From Nostoc sp. UHCC 0702 (lineage in GTDB: Bacteria > Cyanobacteriota > Cyanobacteriia > Cyanobacteriales > Nostocaceae), in NCBI GenBank assembly GCA_017164015.1, contig CP071065.1, positions 7,097,501 to 7,161,500 on the forward strand: a stretch of 64,000 nucleotides of DNA, given 5' to 3'. Shown one piece after another: positions 41,641 through 50,000 of this stretch. A program made the position numbers and the translations under genes. Position 1 is the stretch's first letter; every line of letters begins with the position of its first letter. The notes under the pieces are model-generated. The model saw nothing but the letters and a program-made list of their open reading frames with translations. It ran no database searches and was not told where the DNA came from.

Positions 41641-41898
41641 GGTCAGTTGTCAGTTGTCAGTTGTCAGTGGTCAGTTGTCAGTTGTCAGTTGTCAGTGGTC
41701 AGTTGTCAGTGGTCAGTTGTCAGTTGTCAGTTGTCAGTGGTCAGTTGTCAGTGGTCAGTTGTCAGTGGTCAGTGGTCAGTGGTCAGTTGTCAGTGGTCAG
41801 TTGTCAGTGGTCAGTTGTCAGTGGTCAGTTGTCAGTGGTCAGTTGTCAGTGGTCAGTTGTCAGTGGTCAGTTGTCAGTGGTCAGTTGTCAGTGGTCAG
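41641..41898 (+). repeat. Heptamer array (GTCAGTT/GTCAGTG units)
   Basis: About 36 consecutive 7-base units alternate in a mixed pattern of GTCAGTT and GTCAGTG, directly upstream (5') of the serine-recombinase-like gene start. Because 7 is not a multiple of 3 all frames stay open, giving spurious long frames. It is a cyanobacterial short tandem repeat. Confidence 0.95.
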
Positions 41899-41924
41899 GA
41901 ATTATTCTTCTTATCCGCCTCATC

Positions 41925-42024
41925 TCCCCATCTCCCCTGCTCCCCTGCTCCCCATCCCCCTCATCCCCCTCATCCCCCTCATCCCCCTCATCCCCCTCAT
42001 CCCCCCATCCCCCCATCCCCTCAC
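41925..42024 (+). repeat. C-rich repeats (CCCCTCAT units)
   Basis: Runs of CTCCCCTG and then CATCCCCCT repeats; the complement is the GGGGATGAG type also seen at 43831-43880 and 44445-44490. The array abuts the end of the VOC-family gene (stop at 42021). Confidence 0.85.
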
Positions 42025-42380
42025 TGCTGACCAAGCTCGATAACATTCCCATCCGGGTCTTGAGTGAAGAGGGCGGGGCGACCGGAGGCGCTGGCTTGGA
42101 TGGGATAATTTAAATTGAGCAACTCCTGTTTAGCAGTGTCTAAGTCTGCAACTGAAAAAGCAATGTGGGGGTTACGTCCCCATTTTTCGTTGGGGTTGTC
42201 GGTGGGAGTAGTTGATGCAACTATCAAGTGGATTTGATAGTCGCCGACTTGATACCATGCACCAGGGTAATTTAGGGAGCGGTCTATTTTGGATAATCCC
42301 AACACTTGACCATAAAAGTGTTCGGAACGTTCTAAGTCAGTCACGAGAATAGCTGTATGGAGACTCTTAGTAATCTGCAT
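42021..42380 (-). CDS. VOC-superfamily (glyoxalase/bleomycin-resistance fold) protein
   Basis: 119 residues, a single VOC module pair. LHTAILVTDLERSEHFYGQV (metal-type H), LGLSKIDR, WYQVGDYQIHLIV, NPHIAFSVADLDTAKQEL (second H), and TQDPDGNVIELGQ (E). The metal residues H8, H-in-QIHL, H-in-PHIAF and E are in place. Function could be a lyase, dioxygenase or isomerase; no neighbour gives a clue. The start is near an AT-rich promoter-like region. Confidence 0.85.
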   Translation of the reverse strand: MQITKSLHTAILVTDLERSEHFYGQVLGLSKIDRSLNYPGAWYQVGDYQIHLIVASTTPTDNPNEKWGRNPHIAFSVADLDTAKQELLNLNYPIQASASGRPALFTQDPDGNVIELGQQ

Positions 42381-42435
42381 TGTCGTTAGATGCGATCGCG
42401 TTTACTTAGATTTTGACCTATTACAATCACTTTCT

Positions 42436-42478
42436 AGGGACTTCCAAGTAAAAAGATATCCCACTGTTCACAGTCAAC
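42436..42478. repeat. Dispersed repeat with TAAAAAAATATCCCA core
   Basis: AGGGACTTCCAAGTAAAAAG then ATATCCCACTGTTCACAGTCAAC. A second partial copy is at 42672-42700 and a third, with the same CTGTTCACAGTCAAC continuation, at 46673-46716. Confidence 0.65.
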
Positions 42479-42490
42479 AGTCAAAATATA

Positions 42491-42527
42491 AAACTGCTGT
42501 GTCTGGTGTCCTCAACACAGCAGTTTT
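42491..42527 (+). terminator. Stem-loop with T-tail, possible terminator
   Basis: AAACTGCTGTGT pairs with ACACAGCAGTTT, followed by T and CAAG. It is between two divergently oriented genes, so it does not end either of them. It could end a small RNA transcribed from about 42400. Confidence 0.4.
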
Positions 42528-43011
42528 CAAGTGCTTGCTGTTCTCCTATGGCTATTTTTATAGTAATAAAAGATACTCCCAAGCTAGTAAATGATAGTTT
42601 TTGTGTCATTGTTGAAATAGTCACGAAACCTTTTATCTAAAAATTTGCTGTTACTGTTGTCAATATTTATCAGGGGCTTCTAAATAAAAAAATATCCCAA
42701 AGGATGATAGTTTTTTATTCCTAGATTTGTTAAATATACTTTCAAGCCAATGATAATAAAAAATAAACAATAATCAGCAAATCAGCCATTTGATAGAATT
42801 TATTAATTTATTTTCCTAGAAAAACACATTAATAATATAAGGTTATCCCTCGATGATTTAACAATAAATCTATATTTTTTAAACTTAAAATTTATAAAAA
42901 TTATGTACAAATTACATTTCCAAATCTTGCTAATTTCTCTAAAATAAAGGTAGGTACAACTGGTGTCAGTTGACCTGCTTCATCCTCATATCTTTACCGA
43001 GCAGAAAATTT

Positions 43012-43830
43012 ATGAATTTCTCGTCAGCGCGACAATATTTTTATCAGGAGATTCATCAGCCTGACGAGCGTATTGACCTAGCAAAGGCAGCTTTGTACAT
43101 TGCACAGGAAGAATATCCTGACCTTGACCCAGAGGAATATCTTAATGCTCTTGACACAATGGCAGGTGAAGTTAAAGAACGCTTGCCTGACTCACCGTAT
43201 CCTCTACGGTTGATTAAAAGTCTAAACCAGTATTTCTACGAAGACTTGGGATTTGCGGGAAATAAAACAGACTACTACGACCCCCGCAACAGTTTTTTGA
43301 ATGATGTGATTGACCGCCGGCTAGGAATTCCTATTACCTTAGCCTTGGTTTACCTAGAAGTTGCCCAGAGAATTGACTTTCCAATGGTGGGTATAGGAAT
43401 GCCAGGACATTTCCTAATCCGTCCGAATGTTCCTGATGTGGAGATTTTTGTTGATGCATTTAATCGCGGAGAAGTGATGTTTGCACAAGATTGCCAAGAA
43501 CGGCTTGCTCAAATGTTTCAACAACCCGTGAGTTTACAACCAGAATTTTTAGCCCCCGTCAGCAATCGGCAATTTTTGGCACGAATGCTAACAAATTTGA
43601 AATATATTTATCTCAAACAGCAAGATTTAGAAAAAACATTGGCTGCGGTTGAGAGAATTTTGCTGCTATTTCCTGATGTCACCTTAGAAGTACGCGATCG
43701 CGGTTTGCTCTATTATCAACTTGGTCATTACCCGCAAGCCGCTGAAGACTTGCAAAGTTATCTAGCAAAAGTTCCTGATGCTGAAGATGCAGTAGTGATT
43801 CGGCGATTACTCGCCGAGTTAGACAAATGA
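43012..43830 (+). CDS. SirB1-family (transglutaminase-like + TPR) protein
   Basis: About 272 residues from MNFSSARQYFYQE. The transglutaminase-like core is NSFLNDVIDRRLGIPITLALVYLEV and MVGIGMPGHFLIRP, followed by a C-terminal TPR pair (LKQQDLEKTLAAVERILLLF; YYQLGHYPQAAEDLQSYL). The family is conserved in cyanobacteria; its substrate is unknown. The usual catalytic Cys of transglutaminases is replaced, as in other SirB1 proteins. Confidence 0.82.
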   Translation: MNFSSARQYFYQEIHQPDERIDLAKAALYIAQEEYPDLDPEEYLNALDTMAGEVKERLPDSPYPLRLIKSLNQYFYEDLGFAGNKTDYYDPRNSFLNDVIDRRLGIPITLALVYLEVAQRIDFPMVGIGMPGHFLIRPNVPDVEIFVDAFNRGEVMFAQDCQERLAQMFQQPVSLQPEFLAPVSNRQFLARMLTNLKYIYLKQQDLEKTLAAVERILLLFPDVTLEVRDRGLLYYQLGHYPQAAEDLQSYLAKVPDAEDAVVIRRLLAELDK

Positions 43831-43950
43831 GGGGGATGGGGGGATGAGGGGGATGAGGGGGATGAGGGAGATGGAGGAGAATAATTCCTGACAACTCACT
43901 ATTGACTATTGACTATTGACTATTGACTATTGACTATTGACTATTGACTA
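43831..43950. repeat. G-rich and CTATTGA heptamer repeats
   Basis: GGGGGATGAG units at 43831-43880 are followed by about seven copies of the 7-base unit CTATTGA to 43950. The array runs into the C-terminal codons of the next minus-strand gene (stop at 43941). Confidence 0.85.
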
Positions 43951-44393
43951 ATTTGTAGTCCTTCTGCTAGTCGTTTGAGGCGACGTAGTTGGGCTTGCAT
44001 ATCTTGTTTAGTCCAAGATGCAGCAAAGGTGTTGAAACCCCAACTCACTAAGGGGTTAGGAATATCGAACTCAAAGCGGTTCAGTAAGCGCGTTCCCTGT
44101 TCTATTGGTTGACATTCCCAGCGATCGCGTCCTTGGAAAAATCCCTGAAATTCCCAGACTACTAAACCAGGTTTCCGTTCCACCACAACGCTGTTGAGGG
44201 TGGGTTTGACAACAGGAATTTGAATTACAAATTTACTTTGACTACCAATATCAGTACTCCAAGCTTCACCCACAGGTTCGCAACGCAGTACGGGGTTTAG
44301 CCAGCGATGCATCACAGCTAAATCGGTAATACAGCGCTCTACCACCGTAGCTGTGGCATTAATTTGAATCCATTGTTCAAAAGCTTGGGACAT
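43941..44393 (-). CDS. SRPBCC-fold (cyclase/dehydrase-like) protein
   Basis: About 150 residues from MSQAFEQWIQINATA. START-like pattern: an N-terminal beta strand with INATATVVERCITDLAVMHR, then WLNPVLRCEP, VVVERKPGLVVWEFQGFF, RWECQPIEQGTRLLNRFEF, and a C-terminal helix (MQAQLRRLKRLAEGLQ). The fold binds lipids or other hydrophobic ligands. A start 27 bases further upstream is possible. Confidence 0.75.
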   Translation of the reverse strand: MSQAFEQWIQINATATVVERCITDLAVMHRWLNPVLRCEPVGEAWSTDIGSQSKFVIQIPVVKPTLNSVVVERKPGLVVWEFQGFFQGRDRWECQPIEQGTRLLNRFEFDIPNPLVSWGFNTFAASWTKQDMQAQLRRLKRLAEGLQISQ

Positions 44394-44444
44394 TCTACAT
44401 CTTTCATGCTGTTGCTGCACTTAGAGTAACTCAAAATTGAGTAG

Positions 44445-44525
44445 GGTAGCAGGGGGGGATGGGGAGATGGGGGGATGGGGGGATGGGGAGAATAAGTAAT
44501 GACAACTGACTACTGACCACTGACC
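44445..44525. repeat. G-rich and GACTACTGACCACTGA repeats
   Basis: GGGGATGG-type units at 44452-44490, followed by ACTGACTACTGACCACTGAC units, the complement-type heptamer family also seen at 41641 and 62811. The gap 44421-44816 shows nothing else except AT-rich promoter-like sequence. Confidence 0.8.
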
Positions 44526-44816
44526 AATTCCCAATGCCCAATTCCCGTTACAGACAATAGATTACTGCAACAAATGTATATTAAAATACTAAAAATAAAT
44601 TAAGAGTTCATTTTTTTAAAAGTATTCACTGATAAAACGACAATCTACTTCACAAAGTAAAAAATGGCTCTTGCTATGGATTCCATATAAGTTTTTACTG
44701 GTAAATGTATATTCAAAACACTAGTGAAGTTACTGGGGTACAGGATTGTTTAAAGCAAACCACTCCATAAGCCTTTCTAGTGTTGCGAGCGAATACCAGC
44801 TTAATTCCGGGAAACC

Positions 44817-46466
44817 ATGAACACCACTTGGCTAGGAATAACCCAGTTGATAGACATTGGTTTATCGATGAGGGTACAGCAATTTTTGGCACAATCGCCA
44901 ATCACACTAGATCAACAAAAAGTTGACCAAGGAATTGCTGATGTGCAAACAATTGTGCGACAGTTGATTGACTTCACACCCCGTTTATTGGGGGCGGCGG
45001 CAATTTTGTTAGTTGGTTGGCTAATTGCAGCGATCGCAGCAGCAGTGACGCGGGGAATCCTCAATCGCACAAACATAGATAACCGTATTGCCGCAGGCGT
45101 AACGGGACGCGACGATGTTCCCCAAGTGGAGAAATTAGTCTCCACCTTGGTATTTTGGAGCATCATTTTATTGACGGTGGTAGCTGTCTTACAAGCTTTA
45201 GGGCTGGAAGTAGCTTCTCGACCACTCAATAATTTTCTTGACCAACTGATTGGCTTTTTGCCTAAGATAGTCGGTGCAGGAATTCTTTTAGGCGTCGCTT
45301 GGTTAATAGCGACCATTGTAAAAGTTGTGACAATACGCGGGCTACAAGCCTTTAGGCTGGATGAGCGTTTGAATCAAGAAACGTCAAACGATGCAATTAG
45401 CCTTGACCAGTTGTCTTTGAGTGAAACCATTGGCAATGCCCTGTATTGGTTCATCTTTTTACTGTTTCTTGTGCCAGTTCTAGACACTCTAGGACTGAGA
45501 CAGGCACTACAACCAGTACAAGCCTTAACTACAGAGATTCTGTCAATTCTGCCAAACATCTTGGCGGCGACGCTAATTGCAGTAGTCGGTTGGTTTCTGG
45601 CTAATGTGGTGCGGCGGATTGTCAGCAATTTATTGACGACAACTGGTATCGACCATTTGGGCAGTAGGTTTGGACTTTCTTCATCTGCGGGAGTACAATC
45701 TTTATCGAGTATTATAGGCACGATAGTCTATATTTTGATTTTGATTCCTGTGGCGATCGCAGCCCTCAATGCATTAAAAATTGAGGCAATCTCAGTGCCT
45801 GCGATCGCAATGTTGCAGCAAATTCTCAACGCTCTACCTGCAATCTTTACAGCCGCAGCAATTTTAATTATTGCCTACTTCCTAGGGCGATTTGTGGCGG
45901 ATCTAGTCACTAGTATCCTCACCAGTTTAGGCTTTAATAACATTTTCTCTGTTTTGGGTCTGCCAACACCCACCAGACGAATTGTCATTCCAGCAGAACC
46001 AACAGCAGAACCGGCTCCAACCCGCACGCCATCAGAAATTGCTGGTATCGTTGTCTTAGTGGGCATCTTACTGTTTGCAACGGTGGCAGCGGTCAATATT
46101 CTCAATATTCCAGCCCTGACAACATTAGTGTCTGGTATTTTGATCATATTCGGCCGGATTTTGGCGGGATTGATAGTATTTGCCATTGGTTTGTTCTTAG
46201 CAAATTTGGCTTACAACATTATCACCAGTTCTGGTAATCCTCAAGCCCGAATTTTGGGACAAGTGGCGCGCATTGCGATTATTGCCTTAGTTTCGGCAAT
46301 GGCACTGCAACAAATTGGAGTTGCTAGTGATATTGTAAATTTAGCTTTTGGACTTTTACTAGGTGCGATCGCCGTTGCTATTGCCCTAGCTTTTGGTCTA
46401 GGCGGTCGCGATATTGCGCGAGAACAAGTCCAAGAATGGCTTAACTCCTTTAAAAGTAAAGGGTAA
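44817..46466 (+). CDS. MscS-type mechanosensitive channel-like protein with repeated conserved helices
   Basis: 549 residues with about ten to eleven membrane helices in repeated pairs. The repeating unit is LLGAAAILLVGWLIAAIAAA and LPKIVGAGILLGVAWLIATI and LPNILAATLIAVVGWFLANV, each preceding a V-R-R/T-R stretch (TRGILNRTNI; VTIRGLQAF; VRRIVSNLLT). This is the conserved TM helix (CM_1-like) protein family rather than a true MscS with a beta domain. The last helix ends GGRDIAREQVQEWLNSF as in MscS-type proteins. It may be a membrane-tension or ion channel. I see no operon partner. Confidence 0.82.
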   Translation: MNTTWLGITQLIDIGLSMRVQQFLAQSPITLDQQKVDQGIADVQTIVRQLIDFTPRLLGAAAILLVGWLIAAIAAAVTRGILNRTNIDNRIAAGVTGRDDVPQVEKLVSTLVFWSIILLTVVAVLQALGLEVASRPLNNFLDQLIGFLPKIVGAGILLGVAWLIATIVKVVTIRGLQAFRLDERLNQETSNDAISLDQLSLSETIGNALYWFIFLLFLVPVLDTLGLRQALQPVQALTTEILSILPNILAATLIAVVGWFLANVVRRIVSNLLTTTGIDHLGSRFGLSSSAGVQSLSSIIGTIVYILILIPVAIAALNALKIEAISVPAIAMLQQILNALPAIFTAAAILIIAYFLGRFVADLVTSILTSLGFNNIFSVLGLPTPTRRIVIPAEPTAEPAPTRTPSEIAGIVVLVGILLFATVAAVNILNIPALTTLVSGILIIFGRILAGLIVFAIGLFLANLAYNIITSSGNPQARILGQVARIAIIALVSAMALQQIGVASDIVNLAFGLLLGAIAVAIALAFGLGGRDIAREQVQEWLNSFKSKG

Positions 46467-46672
46467 CTCAACCCTTTATCTGCAAAAGAGAAGCACTTTA
46501 ACTTAAATAAGACTTACGCACACTCTACCAATTCTTGGCGTTCTCTGTTTAAGAGCGATTTTTGCATAAGTCTTGTCAAACTTAGAAATTGGAGATTCAC
46601 TCGTTCCCAGGCTATTGTCTGGGAATACAAATTTTAGGGATTGCTGAATTTGAGTATGAATTAACTTCTTGT

Positions 46673-46716
46673 AAGGGGCTGACAAATAAAAAAATATCCC
46701 ACTGTTCACAGTCAAC
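46673..46716. repeat. Dispersed TAAAAAAATATCCCA repeat (third copy)
   Basis: AAGGGGCTGACAAATAAAAA followed by AATATCCCACTGTTCACAGTCAAC. The core and the CTGTTCACAGTCAAC continuation match the copy at 42436-42478. Confidence 0.65.
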
Positions 46717-46769
46717 CGTCATCAGTCATCAGTCATCAACTTCAACCAAGATAATTTATTTCTTGGAGT

Positions 46770-46958
46770 TCCCTTATATATTTCCTGAAACAGGAAGTAG
46801 TTGCTGTATATAAAAGTAACTGGATTATTAATTTCGTGAGCAACACCAGCTACTAACTGCCCAAGAGTAGCTAATTTTTCTGCTTGCACAAGCTGAACTT
46901 GAGTTTTTTGCAAATCATGTAGAGCAATAAATTTTTCATTTGTTAATTCTGGGCGGTT
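46770..46958 (-). pseudogene. Fragment of a hybrid sensor histidine kinase (dimerisation/H-box)
   Basis: About 63 codons read NRPELTNEKFIALHDL, QKTQVQLVQAEKLATLGQLV and AGVAHEINNPVTFIYSN, with the phosphoacceptor His in VAHEINN. No ATP-binding (N, G1, G2) boxes follow. The fragment ends near IYSNYFLFQE. The rest of the gap 46467-47061 has only the repeat at 46673. Confidence 0.75.
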
Positions 46959-47061
46959 GAGATAACCACGGTGTAAGTACGATTGGAAGTATGGTACGAA
47001 TCATGCCTAAATCTGCCTTTTATATAGTTAGACTTGACATATCTTCGCTGGTAGATATGCT

Positions 47062-50000
47062 CTATATCCGAAGATAAACAGAATCTATACGGAGACTACC
47101 TTCAGAGAAAAGTTGCTTGGGATTAGAAATATCAATAAGTGTAGCTTGTTGAGTTCCAGCATTATAAACCCGATATATATGGAAGTTTTCTCCCAAGTCA
47201 TAAGCCAATTTCCATTGACTCCCTGATAGCTTTATCAATTTCTTTGCTCCAGGTTTACTAGACTTAACCTCTATATAATCTTCTTGACCATTTTCAATTA
47301 ATTTTATATCATACCCTTCTGTCTCTTGAACTCCATTTAGCCACTGAACTTCAACTATTACTTGACCATTAATTTTGATAGAAAATCCGTATTTATTTTC
47401 GTCTAACTTTCCTTTGGGATACTTAGCACCAAACTTTCGCCTTAAATATTCAATAGCAAATTTCTCACCCCAGATACCGCTTAGTTTAGGCTTTTCACTT
47501 GGCTCATCTCTATCTATTGTTCGTAGTTCTGTAATTAATTGAATAATTTTTTGTGGCGCTGATTCAGATTGGCTATTACTAAAAGTAGTCTTATCTGAAA
47601 TACTTTCGTCTTTGATTAACTCAGCAAAAGATGGAGTGATGATAGATTCAGTAACTCTTCCAGTGCTAGGATATCCTTGAGATGTAATTTTTGCCTTTGT
47701 CAATTGAATAGCCTCAAGTTCTAGAATTTCTCTAGGTTCACACTCAGGTAGCCATTGAGCATCATCAACTTCATCTTTGGGAAATCTAGTTGTTAATTCT
47801 GATTTAACAGAACGGTTATCTTGTTCTATTTTTTGATGTTTGTTAGCTGTAGATTCAATTTTTTTATCATTTTCTGCTGCTATTTCTATAAAGTTAGTTT
47901 CTCCTAGATAAATATTTGAGCTTTCAAACCACTGCCTTTCTTCATTAGGTAGTGGTTGAATATTTTTCGCTTTCATTAAGCTGTCAATTTTGTCTAATGT
48001 TCTTTTCTCAAACAGCAAAATCAAGAAATCATCTAACCCCTTTGGATTACCAAATAAGTGAGAAATTTCCCAGGCTAAATAATCCATATCTGACAAGCTA
48101 TTGGATTGGATGTAGAGATTTCCATTATCCAAGAAAGCACTTCTTTGAGTATAAGCTGATTGCTGCTCAAGAATATATTTAATTTGCAGGTTTTCCACCC
48201 TGTAACACACTAAATCTTTGAGTTGTATTAGGGTGTGATTGGTTTTAAGCTGTTGGTAAATTGCCTGTTCTCTGTCGTAAAGATAACGTAAAATGTAAGG
48301 TGTCAAAGCTTTAATTTGCTCAGTTAAGCTTTGTTCTTCAACTTTTGGTACTTCTCCAATTGCTAATTCAGTCTTAATAATCTGAGAAAGATAGCGAATA
48401 TTAGTCGCTTTGATGAAGTGTTGAAGTTTAGGATAGTAGTTTTGGGGGAGTTTGAGAAAAGCTATTTGAGGATTGTCTTTAAACAACTCATAAACCTCAT
48501 CCTTATCATTTATTAAAACTTTACTAGCTGTAGATAATGTTCTTTTATTTGTCCAAAATATTTTTTCAATGATAAAGGTTTTCCACCAATCTTTTAAATT
48601 TATACCATCTTTATTCAATTCCTGATAAATTTTAATAACTAATTCCTCATCTTTTTCATCAAGCTCATTTTTCCGAGATAATGTCAGCAATAAATCAGCA
48701 TAATCCTTTGGATCAGTTATTTTTTCTTTTATTCCTAAGTCCTTAATAAAATCTGGATTATTGAGAGTAATGGCTAAGTATGGAACGCTATCTCCTAGTA
48801 TTGCGCCTGTTTCTGTTTTATCCATAAAAACTTCAGAAGCATTAGCTAATTTTCCTTTCGTAGTAGGAAGCCAAGCTGCTGTTTTAATTGCGGTAAACCA
48901 GTCTGCATCATTAGAGTCTATGTAGGGATGAAAACCGCCATTAGCATAGTAATAATCTTGCCAAGATTTATATTTCTTGTAAGAGTCCCAATTGCTATCT
49001 AAAAGTTTAGCCAATTTCTGATTTTTTTCTACATTTCTGGCTTCTAAGATTCTTAATATGTGCAGTGAACTATAAATAGGGTATTCCTTGGAATAATCTA
49101 TTTTTTGATTAGACCGTCCACGTGCAGTTTGTATTTTGACATCTATTTTTGGTTCAGTATGTACTCCTAGCTTAACAAAAAAATCTTTCCACTCTCTAAT
49201 TTTTTCTGCTTTTTCGCTAGGATTTTTAATTTGCATTAAATCTTGAATATACTCTGGGGATACAAACCAGACATCTTGTATTCCTGATAATAATGTTTCC
49301 AATTCATTTGGATTCCCATAACTAGCAGGAAGGTAAACATTTCCTGGGCGAGAATAGCCATTTTTATCTGTTTTTATCAATAGCGATTCTTTCAAGATTT
49401 TTAGAGGATCTTCTTTGGAATACGACCAAGAATAAGGATTATTTATTTTATTAGACTCTTTTTTGTATTCCGATAAGTTGTCTTTAATGTAACAAATATA
49501 TCTTGAAAGCTGATTAAGTTTGCTTTTCCAACTATCTCCTTTATAAAGGGGTAAAATATGATTTTCGATAATTTCATAACACGAAGCATTTTGAACGCCC
49601 AATTTTTTGAGAAATTCTGTTACAGCAACCTTAGAAGTTGACTCTAAAAGCGTTCTTTTAATAAATTGCAGTTCAAAACTATATTCTCCAACATTATTAA
49701 ATGGAAAAAATATTGATGTCTCAGCAGTTGAAGCTAATTTGTTATGTTCTTCTAACCGAATAATTTTTAATTTCTTAATTCTTGGTAAATCAGAGTAATC
49801 GTTTAAATTACAATTTTTTAAATAACTATAGAGTTGTACAAACCAATTATCACTTTGTTTCTGTAACCATTCATTATTCTGTAAACACTGCAATAAATCA
49901 TCAAAGCTAAATTTTTTAACTCCAAGAGATTCGAGAATAGAGGTTTTAGCCTTAACTTCAGTGTGGATATACTCTTTCTTGAGTAATTGTTGCAAATCAG

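Larger units (their letters stand above)
42381..43011. other. Intergenic region between divergent genes
   Basis: About 630 AT-rich bases between the VOC gene and the SirB1-like gene. It holds two copies of a dispersed AAATAAAAAATATCCCA-type repeat (42436, 42672), a stem-loop (42491-42527), and otherwise promoter-like AT sequence. No gene was recognised. Confidence 0.6.

Noticed and set aside
41641..41898. CRISPR-like array
   Set aside because: Units are 7 bases with no spacers and no cas genes nearby.
41639..42113. Three overlapping long frames across the heptamer array
   Set aside because: A 7-base repeat without stops keeps all three frames open; the products are only repeats of VVSGQLS type and no family or ribosome binding site supports them.
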